Assembly (NCBI GenBank): GCA_035297265.1
Contig: DATGZH010000042.1
Span: 140,339-204,338 of the forward strand
Reading direction: 5' to 3'
DNA from: DATGZH01 sp035297265
GTDB lineage: Bacteria; Actinomycetota; Acidimicrobiia; Acidimicrobiales; RAAP-2
Length of the DNA stretch: 64,000 nt
Shown: piece by piece, positions 35,337 through 43,270 of the stretch
How positions within the stretch are numbered: the first letter of the stretch is position 1
How the letters are laid out: every line of letters starts with the position of its first letter
The notes under the pieces: generated by a model
Databases searched by the model: none
The model's input: the letters and a program-made list of their open reading frames with translations, nothing else
Told to the model about the DNA's origin: nothing
Made by a program: the position numbers and the translations under genes

Positions 35337-36161
35337 ATGGCCGACGCCCGACCGCTGACGCTGATGGCGGTGCACGCCCACCCCGACGACGAGGCCATCT
35401 TCACCGGCGGGATCCTGGCCCGCTACGCCGACGAGGGTCTTACCACGGTGCTCGTGACCTGCACCCGGGGCGAGCTCGGCTACGGCGCCGCCGCGGCCGA
35501 GCCCGGGCAGCCCGGCCACGACGAGGCGGCCGTCGCCGCGGTGCGGGCCGACGAGCTCGCGGCGAGCTGCGCGGTCCTCGGTGTGACCCACGCCGAACAG
35601 CTCGGCTACCACGACTCGGGGATGATGGGGTGGTCGGAGAACGACGCCCCCGCGGCCTTTTGGAACGTGCCGGTGGCGGAGGCCGCGGACCGCCTCGCCG
35701 GGCTCATCGAGCGGTACCGCCCGCAGGTCGTCGTGACCTACGACGCCGACGGCTTCTACGGCCACCCCGACCACATCCAGGCCCACCGGGTGACGGTGGC
35801 CGCGGTCGAGGCCACCGGCATCCCGGACAAGCTCTACTTCGCCGTCCTCCCGAAGTCCCGTCTGGTCGGGCTGCCCGACCTGCTCGGCGCGGCCGGGTTC
35901 GAGGTGCCCGAGTTCGTCGAGGACGGCCTTATCCCGGGCACCGACGACGAGCTCGTGGCGGCCTACGTCGACTGCTCGGCCGTCGTGCGGCGCAAGTACG
36001 ACTCGCTCGCCGCCCACGCCAGCCAGGTGGACAACGCCTTCTTCCTCAGCCTCGGTCCCGACCTCTTCGCTCAGATGTTCTCGACGGAGGCGTTCGTGCG
36101 GGGCAGGGACACCAGCGGCTCACCGGTCCCCGAGAGCGACCTGTTCGCCTGGCTCCGCTGA
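35337..36161 (+). CDS. PIG-L family deacetylase (MshB/Mca-like)
   Basis: 274 residues. AVHAHPDDEAIFTGG near residue 12 is the zinc motif (HPDDE), and YGHPDHIQAH near residue 140 supplies the third His. Actinobacterial members are MshB (mycothiol synthesis) and Mca (mycothiol S-conjugate amidase); the length and RGELGYGAA region suit either. It removes an N-acetyl or amide group from a GlcNAc-containing substrate. Its 3' end overlaps the convergent DoxX gene by 42 bases. Confidence 0.88.
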   Translation: MADARPLTLMAVHAHPDDEAIFTGGILARYADEGLTTVLVTCTRGELGYGAAAAEPGQPGHDEAAVAAVRADELAASCAVLGVTHAEQLGYHDSGMMGWSENDAPAAFWNVPVAEAADRLAGLIERYRPQVVVTYDADGFYGHPDHIQAHRVTVAAVEATGIPDKLYFAVLPKSRLVGLPDLLGAAGFEVPEFVEDGLIPGTDDELVAAYVDCSAVVRRKYDSLAAHASQVDNAFFLSLGPDLFAQMFSTEAFVRGRDTSGSPVPESDLFAWLR

Positions 36162-36710
36162 GATCACCTCGGAGGAGTCCTCAGGTGGCGGCGAAACCGC
36201 CGCGACCTGGAGACGTCGCTCGATCAAGGCGTCAAGGCTGAACCGGCCCGAACCGAGAATCGCCACGACAAGGGCGAGGACGCCGAGCGCCAAGTTCAGC
36301 TGGTAACCCGGGGCCGGGTTCGACGAACTGATCCCGGTCGCCCACGTGACCGTGATCATGGCCATCACCATGTCCCCGAAGAGGGCGGCCCCGGCGAGGC
36401 GTGAGCAAAGGCCGATGGCCACAGCTATCCCACCGAAGAACTCGATGACCCCGCCCAGCACGGCGAACAGCCCACCGGGATGGAGGTGTGCCGTCTCAGA
36501 GAAGTAGATGGCGGTCCGGTGGATGCCCGGACCATTGAAGGCTCCGAAGAGTTTCCCCCCGCCGTAATAGATGAAGATCCAAGCGAGCGCGATGCGGGCC
36601 GCCAGTAGGGCGCAGTCGGCCGGGAACGCCGCGGTCCGAGTACTCACCACGAGTGCGATCCACGAACGGCCCGAACGTCGTGGTGTCTCGAGCGCAGCGG
36701 TCACCGTCAC
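36120..36710 (-). CDS. DoxX family membrane protein
   Basis: 196 residues with four hydrophobic segments; ALLAARIALAWIFIYYGGGKLFG and GVIEFFGGIAVAIGLCSRLAGAALFG are typical DoxX helices. DoxX proteins are linked to quinone-dependent redox and oxidative-stress complexes. The GTG start overlaps the stop of the desaturase-like gene (GTGA). The C-terminal 30 residues overlap the PIG-L gene. Confidence 0.82.
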   Translation of the reverse strand: MTVTAALETPRRSGRSWIALVVSTRTAAFPADCALLAARIALAWIFIYYGGGKLFGAFNGPGIHRTAIYFSETAHLHPGGLFAVLGGVIEFFGGIAVAIGLCSRLAGAALFGDMVMAMITVTWATGISSSNPAPGYQLNLALGVLALVVAILGSGRFSLDALIERRLQVAAVSPPPEDSSEVISAEPGEQVALGDR

Positions 36711-37795
36711 GTCGTCGCTCCTTGTTCGAGAGGGCTGTGCCCTTCATAGGCCTCTGGGGCCTCGATGCTCGTCAGGTGGTCGCCGCTCGAAGGTTCGGGC
36801 CAAGGGCGGAATGGCGCGACGAGCTGCAGCGCGAAGACCGAGAGGTGACGAGGCCGTGCTGTCGATTGTTCGACGATCAATGGTCGGCCGGGGAGTCCGG
36901 TCCTGATCCTGACCGTCTCTTTCGTCGGGAACACCGCCGTGTGGAAGATCTGATCCCAGATCGTCAGTGCGAAGCCAAGATTGACATCTTGCGGTCCATC
37001 GAACCTGTGGTGGAGGCGATGATAGTTCGGGCTGACCACGATCCGTCCGAGAGGCCCGAACCCCAACCGGGTGTTGGAGTGGGCAAAGGCCACGACGCCG
37101 CCGTAAAGAGCCAGCACCGTCGTCGACAAACCACCATTGGCGAGGAGGACGAGAGCCGGGAGCAGCGCAAAGAGATACGAAACGTGTATGAGAGGGTGGG
37201 TGCGAAAAACGGTGAGCACATTCATGTCTTCTTGAGAATGGTGAAGCTCGTGGAACCGCCACATCATGCGGACATGGTGATTGGCAAGATGCACGAACCA
37301 ATTGCACCCGTCCATCGCCACGACGAGGACGGCGATGAGGATCCAGCGAGGCACCGTCTCCATTCTCGGCAAGACGATCCACGGAGCCATCTTGCGTGCA
37401 ACCTCAAGAAAAGAAAGCGTCAGCGCTGTGACGAGCGGCAAGATGATTGTCGCGTGCACCAGAGCGATGAGGAGGTCATGACGGTGACCGCGCGCGAACA
37501 GCGGTCGCTCTTGAGCCGGCCAGATGCGCTCCACGACCAGGAAGAGACCGATGATCGCCACGGACAACGGACCGATCACGACGACACGAATGCTCGTCAG
37601 GGACCCCACGAACGTCGCCCCGCCCCAGTGACTCGACCAGCCGATCCCGACGAGGACTGCCGCCAGGGCGGCGATCCAGCAGGCGGGGAGATAGACCCTC
37701 GACGACAACCCGACCCTCGACCGACTGCTCCTTGGAACACGTCGCTCCGCTGGCCGCGCGGGAGACCGGGTGTGCGCCACCAGCACCGTGGCCAT
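36707..37795 (-). CDS. Sterol desaturase/fatty-acid hydroxylase family protein
   Basis: 362 residues, with several membrane helices and the di-iron His clusters of this family: HLANHHVRMMWRFHELHHS (HxxxH and HxxHH) and NYHRLHHRFDG. It should hydroxylate or desaturate a lipid. ATG 37795 has GGAGAGAG upstream; a longer start would run into the preceding gene. It lies 28 bases after a PF03640 gene and is translationally coupled to DoxX. Base composition is clearly less GC-rich than the surrounding genes, hinting at acquisition by transfer. Confidence 0.88.
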   Translation of the reverse strand: MATVLVAHTRSPARPAERRVPRSSRSRVGLSSRVYLPACWIAALAAVLVGIGWSSHWGGATFVGSLTSIRVVVIGPLSVAIIGLFLVVERIWPAQERPLFARGHRHDLLIALVHATIILPLVTALTLSFLEVARKMAPWIVLPRMETVPRWILIAVLVVAMDGCNWFVHLANHHVRMMWRFHELHHSQEDMNVLTVFRTHPLIHVSYLFALLPALVLLANGGLSTTVLALYGGVVAFAHSNTRLGFGPLGRIVVSPNYHRLHHRFDGPQDVNLGFALTIWDQIFHTAVFPTKETVRIRTGLPGRPLIVEQSTARPRHLSVFALQLVAPFRPWPEPSSGDHLTSIEAPEAYEGHSPLEQGATT

Positions 37796-37823
37796 GACTA
37801 CGGCTCTCTCCAAAAGATGGGCA

Positions 37824-38351
37824 CTAGAAGGAGACTCCCCCCGTGCCAGCACTTGTCGAACTCGTGGTCGAGCTCCCCCCTGTTGGCTTCGCGGTCACGA
37901 CGACGGACCACTTGCCCCAGGTATCAGTGATATTGCCGTGCACCTGACCCGGACCGGTGTCGCCGATGAACCAGTAGAGGGGACTACCCGCATAGGTCAC
38001 CTGTAGGGCGCCGCCACTTCGCTTCACCGTCCCGAGCTTCGCCGCGTTCACACCGGGCCCAGCTTTGGGCTTCGTCGTGCCCTTCGGCAGCAGGACCTCG
38101 GGCCAGGTCTTCAGGCACTGGGCGGTGCAGGCCACCTTGCTCGGCTTGAGCGTGTACACCGTTTTGCCGGTCACGACGATCGTCCCGAATTTGGCGTTCT
38201 TCGTCGTTGAGATGACACTGCTCGTGGCAGCGCCGGCCGCGCCAGTCGTGGCCAAGGACGCCGAGAGCCCGCCGAGGGCCAGCATCGCGCCGGCCATGCG
38301 GACGACCGGGATCTTGCGGTCCGCTCCTCGGCGCTTGTTCTTCTCATCCAT
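37824..38351 (-). CDS. Secreted PF03640-type repeat protein
   Basis: 175 residues. A signal peptide (VVRMAGAMLALGGLSASLA, about 17-35) precedes two copies of the secreted-repeat motif: YTLKPSKVACTAQCLKTWP with a CxxxC pair, and ALYWF-type text (PLYWFIGDTGPGQ). The tail is Ser/Thr-rich. ATG 38351 has GAGGAG upstream. PF03640 proteins are found in actinobacterial lipoproteins of unclear function. It is the first gene of the group PF03640, desaturase, DoxX, and is closely similar to the inverted neighbour at 38739. Confidence 0.82.
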   Translation of the reverse strand: MDEKNKRRGADRKIPVVRMAGAMLALGGLSASLATTGAAGAATSSVISTTKNAKFGTIVVTGKTVYTLKPSKVACTAQCLKTWPEVLLPKGTTKPKAGPGVNAAKLGTVKRSGGALQVTYAGSPLYWFIGDTGPGQVHGNITDTWGKWSVVVTAKPTGGSSTTSSTSAGTGGVSF

Positions 38352-38738
38352 TTCCGCGTTCTCCTCGACTTGTCGTCTACTGCCATGGACTACGTGGAAG
38401 CTCTGCGAAGAGATCGCTCGTCTTCGTCGATTAGGGCGAATTGTGGTTCGGGCGTCCAGTCGGCTCAACCCCCAAACCATCGCCAGGACGAGACCATCCT
38501 TCGGGGTCGTCCACCAGCGAGCGGTTCGCCCGTCTCGATGCGCTGGTTGGTCCTCCCGGGCTCCCCGGACTGGGGATGGCGAAGCAGCAGTTGGGTGGGG
38601 GACGCCCCGTCCGGAACCCTACCAAACGGCCGTTTGATTCCTGGGATGCCGGCGCCTCGCCGAAGGATGGACCGAAAACCGATCCCTCCGCACCTCTGAT
38701 CCGTAGAACCGGTCATCGACGAGACAGGAGATGCCGGC
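38352..38738. other. 387-base divergent intergenic region between two PF03640 genes
   Basis: It separates the two oppositely oriented PF03640 genes and must hold both promoters. Ribosome-binding sites GAGGAG (for 38351) and AGGAG (for 38739) are visible near its ends. No reading frame here has coding character. I see no clear shared operator. Confidence 0.6.
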
Positions 38739-39473
38739 GTGGAGCGTGGGAACAGAAGCCGAAACTCGACGAGCCACCTCCGCCTACGTCTGGCGGCGCC
38801 CGGTCTTGCCGTTGGCGCGCTGGCCTTTTCGGTCCTCGCCGGCGCGGCGGGCGCGGCTTCCACTCATGCGAGCAATGTCGTGGCAACGGCGAAGAACGCC
38901 AAGTTCGGCACGATCCTCGTGACCGGCAAGACGGTGTACACGCTCAAGCCGAGCAAGGTGGCCTGTACCGCCCAGTGCCTGAAGATCTGGCCCGAGGTCC
39001 TCCTGCCGAAGGGCACGACGAAGGTCAAGGCCGGGCCCGGAGTGAGCTCGGCGAGGCTCGGCACGCTGAAGCGCAAGGGCGGTGCCCTGCAGGTGACCTA
39101 TGCCGGCAAGGCCCTCTACTGGTTCATCGGCGACACTCGTCCTGGTCAGGTGCACGGCAATCTGACCGACAAGTGGGGCAGATGGTCCGTCGTCGTGACG
39201 GCGAAGCCGGCCGCGTCGCCCGCTTCCACCGCTCCGACCCCGCCGACGACCGCGGGGACTTCTCCGTCCACGTCGCCGACCAACAACGGCTCGCCCCCGG
39301 CGACATCGTCGACATCTCCGCCGACCACGCCGCCGCCGACCACGACACCGCCGGCGACATCGCCGCCACCGACCACGACACCGCCGACGACACCTCCTCC
39401 GCCGACGACGACGCCGACCGCTCCACCAACGACGACGACGACCGCTCCGGGCGGAGGTGGCGTTGGCTTCTGA
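38739..39473 (+). CDS. Secreted PF03640-type repeat protein with Pro/Thr-rich tail
   Basis: 244 residues. A signal peptide (LGVGALAFSVL-like segment, about 20-40) is followed by the same core as its neighbour: YTLKPSKVACTAQCLK-WPEVLLP, then LYWFIGDTRPGQ. Residues 155-235 are a long Pro/Thr/Ser linker ending in GGGGVGF, suggesting a wall-spanning tail. GTG 38739 has AGGAG eight bases upstream. It precedes an ECF sigma/anti-sigma pair by about 200 bases and may be part of that stress regulon. Confidence 0.82.
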   Translation: MERGNRSRNSTSHLRLRLAAPGLAVGALAFSVLAGAAGAASTHASNVVATAKNAKFGTILVTGKTVYTLKPSKVACTAQCLKIWPEVLLPKGTTKVKAGPGVSSARLGTLKRKGGALQVTYAGKALYWFIGDTRPGQVHGNLTDKWGRWSVVVTAKPAASPASTAPTPPTTAGTSPSTSPTNNGSPPATSSTSPPTTPPPTTTPPATSPPPTTTPPTTPPPPTTTPTAPPTTTTTAPGGGGVGF

Positions 39474-39681
39474 CGGCGGCCGAACCGGCATCGCCCGAGA
39501 TCGCACCGATGTTGCTGGCCCGAGATCCCATCGGATCGCCGGCCGAGCACCAGCCTGGGCCCTGGTCGGCTGGGAGGCGGATGGATCGTCCGGATCGACG
39601 ACGAGCCTCCCTGAGAGGGATTGGCCGAGAAGGTCGGCGGCGAGCAATCCCGCAGCGCCGAGTGTCCGTAGTGCACGGGTA

Positions 39682-40260
39682 ATGGGAGAATCAGGCGTGG
39701 CGGGATCTGGCCCGGCCGACGAGGCGCTCCTGGCCGGGATGGCCCAGGGGGACGACCAGGCGAGCGTGGCCTTCGTCCGCCGGTACCAAAAGCGCGTCTA
39801 CGGCCTGGCTCTCGCCATGCTGGGGGACCCCGGCCGGGCCGAGGACGTGGCCCAGGAGGCCCTCGTCCGTGTCTGGCGCCACGCCCCCGTCTACGACGCC
39901 CGGCGGGGGTCCGTCGCCACCTGGGTGCTCACGATCACGAGGAACCTGGCCATCGACTCCCTGCGCATGCGCCGGGCGGTGCCGACCGACCCCGACGACT
40001 TCGCAGCGATCGGTCTCGTGAGCGGCGAGCGGGCGCCCGAGGAGGCCGGCCTGGCGGCAGACGCCGCACCGAGCGTCCGGCGGGCCCTGGCCGAGCTCCC
40101 GGCCGAGCAGCGGCGTGCGCTCGTGCTCGCCGCGGTCTACGGCCACACGGCCGCCGAGATCAGCGTGCAGGAGTCGATACCGCTCGGCACCGCCAAGACG
40201 AGGATCCGGGCCGGCCTGACCAAGCTCCGCACGGCACTGGGGGAGAGGGAAAGCGCATGA
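39682..40260 (+). CDS. ECF RNA polymerase sigma factor
   Basis: 192 residues. Region 2 reads FVRRYQKRVYGLALAMLGD and AEDVAQEALVRVW, followed by region 2.4 RRGSVATWVLTITRNLAIDSLR. Region 4 has LAELPAEQRRALVLAAVYGHTAAEI and IPLGTAKTRIRAGLTKLR. The start could be ATG 39682 or GTG 39697, which has GGGAGA upstream. The stop overlaps the start of the anti-sigma gene (ATGA), the usual arrangement. Confidence 0.93.
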   Translation: MGESGVAGSGPADEALLAGMAQGDDQASVAFVRRYQKRVYGLALAMLGDPGRAEDVAQEALVRVWRHAPVYDARRGSVATWVLTITRNLAIDSLRMRRAVPTDPDDFAAIGLVSGERAPEEAGLAADAAPSVRRALAELPAEQRRALVLAAVYGHTAAEISVQESIPLGTAKTRIRAGLTKLRTALGERESA

Positions 40261-40925
40261 GCGACGGCACCGATCTGACGTGGTGCGAAGACCACCAGGA
40301 CCAACTGGCCGAGCTGGCGCTCGGTACGCTGACCGGCCGCGAGCGTGGCGCGGTCCTTGCCCACATCGAGAGCTGCCCACGTTGTGCGCACGAGGTCGAG
40401 GAGATGTCGCTCGCCGCCGACGAGCTCCTCCACGTGGCGCCGGCGGTCGAACCCCCCGTCGGCTTCGAGACCCGGCTCTTCGAGCGGCTGGGCACGAGGG
40501 CACCTCGTCGGGTCCGCTGGTCGCTCCAGCGCCGCCGGGTCCTCGTCGGCGTGGCCGCGCTCGCCGGCGCCATCGGGCTCGGGTTCGCCACCGCCTGGTC
40601 GGTGCTCCCGTCGGGCCCCGGGACGTCGGCGCACGTCGTGGCCGGCGCCCCCCTCACCTCGCACCACCAGGACCTCGGCAAGGTGGTCCTCGTGGCGTCG
40701 CCGGACTTTGTGCTCATGACCCTCCGCGACGCCCACTGGTCGGGCCGGGTGACCTGCGAGGTCACCACGTCGTCCGGCGGCATAGCGAAGGTCGGCACGT
40801 TCTGGCTGTCGTCGGGCTACGGCCGCTGGTCCGCGGCGCTGCCGGTGCCGGCGACGAGCGTCACGGGGGCCCGGGTGGTGGGGGCGAACGGGGTCGTGGT
40901 GGCGAGCGCCGTCCTCAAGGCCTGA
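40257..40925 (+). CDS. Anti-sigma factor (RskA-like, zinc-binding)
   Basis: 222 residues. An N-terminal anti-sigma domain carries HIESCPRC (the HxxxCxxC zinc motif, near residue 37), one membrane helix (VLVGVAALAGAIGLGFATAW, about 93-112) and an extracytoplasmic C-terminal domain of RskA type (LTSHHQDLGKVVLV..., GTFWLSSGYGRW). It should hold the ECF sigma factor until a signal outside the membrane triggers release. Confidence 0.9.
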   Translation: MSDGTDLTWCEDHQDQLAELALGTLTGRERGAVLAHIESCPRCAHEVEEMSLAADELLHVAPAVEPPVGFETRLFERLGTRAPRRVRWSLQRRRVLVGVAALAGAIGLGFATAWSVLPSGPGTSAHVVAGAPLTSHHQDLGKVVLVASPDFVLMTLRDAHWSGRVTCEVTTSSGGIAKVGTFWLSSGYGRWSAALPVPATSVTGARVVGANGVVVASAVLKA

Positions 40926-40979
40926 GCGGGCCGCTCACGGTCGCCTCGGCGCCGGCGGCCCCACCCCGGTGCCAGGTAG

Positions 40980-41028
40980 CGGTCGCCTCGCCGCCGGGAA
41001 GCCCCACCCCCGGCTGGCGAGGCGACCG
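40980..41028. terminator. Strong hairpin between convergent genes
   Basis: Bases 40980-40998 pair with 41009-41028: 13 perfect pairs (CGGTCGCCTCGCC), one bulged base and 6 more. A diverged direct copy of the left arm and loop lies just upstream (from about 40938), and could pair with the same right arm. No T-tract follows, so it is either a bidirectional factor-assisted terminator or another RNA element. Confidence 0.6.
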
Positions 41029-41118
41029 GCGCGTTCGGGTCAGCGGCCCTCGTGGCGGCGCGTCGTCTTGCCCGCTGCGGCCGCCGATGACGGCGTCGGC
41101 GCCGGCCGTTCCTGGCGG

Positions 41119-42570
41119 TCAGTAGCGGTAGGTGTCCGGCTTGAACGGGCCGTCGACCGGCACGCCGATGTAGTCGGCCTGGTCCTTCGAGAGTTTGGTC
41201 AGCCTGATCCCGAGTGCCTCGAGGTGGAGCGAGGCCACCTTCTCGTCGAGGTGCTTCGGGAGCACGTAGACCTGGTTCTCGTAGTGACCCTCCTTCAGGT
41301 ACAGCTCGAGCTGGGCCATGACCTGGTTCGTGAACGAGTTCGACATGACGAAGCTCGGGTGGCCGGTGGCGTTACCGAGGTTGAGGAGGCGGCCCTCGGA
41401 CAGGACGATCACCGCGTGGCCGTCCGGGAACACCCACTTCGCCACCTGGGGCTTGATGTCGACCTTCTCGACGCCGTCGACCTTGGCCAGGCCGGCCATG
41501 TCGATCTCGTTGTCGAAGTGCCCGATGTTGCCCACGATGGCCTGGTGCTTCATGCGGGCCATGTGGTCGGCCGTGATCACGTCCCGGTTGCCGGTGGCCG
41601 TGACGAAGATGTCGGCCACCTCGACCACGTCGTCGAGCGTCAGCACCTGGTAGCCGTCCATGGCCGCCTGGAGGGCGCAGATCGGGTCGATCTCGGTCAC
41701 GACCACCCGGGCCCGCTGGCCCCGCAGGGACTCGGCGCAGCCCTTGCCGACGTCGCCGTAGCCGCAGACCACGGCCACCTTGCCGCCGATCAGCACGTCG
41801 GTGGCCCGGTTGATCCCGTCGACGAGGGAGTGGCGGCAGCCGTACTTGTTGTCGAACTTCGACTTGGTCACCGAGTCGTTGACGTTGATGGCCGGGAAGA
41901 GGAGCTCGCCGCTGCGTTGCATCTCGTAGAGCCGGTGGACGCCGGTCGTGGTCTCCTCGGTCACGCCCTTCAGCCCGGCGGCCATCGCCGTCCACTTGCC
42001 CGGGTGCTCGGCGAGGCTCGTGGCCAGGAGGCCGAGGACCACGGCGAACTCCTCGGACTCGGCGGTCGTCTGGTCCGGGACCGCGCCGGCCTTCTCGGAG
42101 GCGGCCCCCCGGTGGACGAGGAGCGTCGCGTCACCTCCGTCGTCGAGGATCATCGTGGGCCCGTCGTGACCGGGCCAGGTCAGCGCCTGCTCGGTGCACC
42201 ACCAGTACTCCTCGAGGTTCTCGCCCTTCCAGGCGAAGACCGGGACGCCGCGGGGCTCGTCCACGGTGCCCGTCGGTCCGACGGCCACCGCGGCGGCCGC
42301 GTGGTCCTGGGTCGAGAAGATGTTGCAGCTGGCCCAACGGACGCCGGCGCCGAGGGCCACGAGGGTCTCGATGAGGACGGCCGTCTGGACGGTCATGTGG
42401 AGCGAGCCGGTGATGCGGGATCCGGCGAGCGGCCGCTGGCCGCTGAACTCGCGGCGCATGGCCATGAGCCCGGGCATCTCGTGCTCGGCCAGCTCGATCT
42501 CCCGGCGGCCGAACGCGGCCTGTCCGAGGTCGGCGACCTTGAAGGGAAGCTCACCGTGGGCGGTGGTCAT
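41119..42570 (-). CDS. ahcY: Adenosylhomocysteinase
   Basis: 483 residues. It cleaves S-adenosylhomocysteine to adenosine and homocysteine, recycling the methylation cycle. SCNIFSTQDHAAAAV and VCGYGDVGKGCAESLRG (NAD site) are the two family signatures, and the C-terminus ends PDTYRY. ATG 42570 has AGGAGAACAG upstream; the longer frame from 42720 is not believed. A TATCCT hexamer and a short GGCGT/ACGCC hairpin lie in the upstream 100 bases; I found no SAH riboswitch consensus. Confidence 0.97.
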   Translation of the reverse strand: MTTAHGELPFKVADLGQAAFGRREIELAEHEMPGLMAMRREFSGQRPLAGSRITGSLHMTVQTAVLIETLVALGAGVRWASCNIFSTQDHAAAAVAVGPTGTVDEPRGVPVFAWKGENLEEYWWCTEQALTWPGHDGPTMILDDGGDATLLVHRGAASEKAGAVPDQTTAESEEFAVVLGLLATSLAEHPGKWTAMAAGLKGVTEETTTGVHRLYEMQRSGELLFPAINVNDSVTKSKFDNKYGCRHSLVDGINRATDVLIGGKVAVVCGYGDVGKGCAESLRGQRARVVVTEIDPICALQAAMDGYQVLTLDDVVEVADIFVTATGNRDVITADHMARMKHQAIVGNIGHFDNEIDMAGLAKVDGVEKVDIKPQVAKWVFPDGHAVIVLSEGRLLNLGNATGHPSFVMSNSFTNQVMAQLELYLKEGHYENQVYVLPKHLDEKVASLHLEALGIRLTKLSKDQADYIGVPVDGPFKPDTYRY

Positions 42571-42719
42571 CTGTTCTCCTTGGGGATCTGGTCGTCCGCC
42601 GCCGCATCCGACGGGACACGCGGTCACACCCGCTCGGCGTCCGACGCCAAGAGGATACGGCGTCGCCGCACCCATCCCTGACCTTTCTCCCGCCGCCGTG
42701 GCCGGCGGGAGGCCGCCCA

Positions 42720-42731
42720 TAGGCTGGCCGG
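42720..42731 (+). promoter_or_regulatory. Leaderless -10 element for the phosphodiesterase gene
   Basis: TAGGCT (42720-42725) is followed by six bases and GTG 42732, with no ribosome-binding site. Confidence 0.5.
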
Positions 42732-43229
42732 GTGGCGAAGCTCGAGGTCGTGGTGCTCGCCGATACCCACCTCCGGGACGGCGTCACGACGAGGCTCCCC
42801 GAGGTGGTCGTCACCGCCATGCAGGAGGCCGACCTGGTGCTCCACGCCGGCGACGTCGTCTCGGCGAGCGCCTGGGAGGAGCTCCGCCGGCTGGCCGAAG
42901 TCCGGGCGGTGCTCGGTAATAACGATCACGAGCTGGTGGGCCTCCTCCCCGAGACGCTCGTGCTGGACCTCGAAGGCGTGGAGGTGGCCATGGTGCACGA
43001 CGCCGGCCCGATGCAGGGGCGAGAGGGCCGTCTCCAGCGACGCTTCCCCGCTGCCGAGGTGGTGATCTTCGGCCACAGCCATGTGCCGGTCGACCAGCGA
43101 GGACTCGACGGTCAGCTCCTCTTCAACCCGGGATCGCCCACCCAGCGCCGCACACACCCGCACCGAGCGATGGGCCGGCTGACGGTGGCCGACGGACGGG
43201 TCCTCTCCCACCGGATCGAGGCGGTCTGA
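42732..43229 (+). CDS. Metallophosphoesterase (YfcE/MJ0936-like)
   Basis: 165 residues. LADTHL (DxH), HAGDVVSA (GD), GNNDHE, a His in VHDAGP and FGHSHVPV (GHxH) supply the di-metal centre of calcineurin-type phosphodiesterases. It hydrolyses phosphodiesters in the cytosol; natural substrate unknown. GTG 42732 fits the family length. Divergent from ahcY. Confidence 0.9.
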   Translation: MAKLEVVVLADTHLRDGVTTRLPEVVVTAMQEADLVLHAGDVVSASAWEELRRLAEVRAVLGNNDHELVGLLPETLVLDLEGVEVAMVHDAGPMQGREGRLQRRFPAAEVVIFGHSHVPVDQRGLDGQLLFNPGSPTQRRTHPHRAMGRLTVADGRVLSHRIEAV

Positions 43230-43270
43230 CCCCGACGGTCCCGGTCGAAGACCGCCGGGCCCGGGGCGGA

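Noticed and set aside
42571..42720. SAH riboswitch before ahcY
   Set aside because: I could not find the conserved core; only a short hairpin and a TATCCT hexamer are seen.
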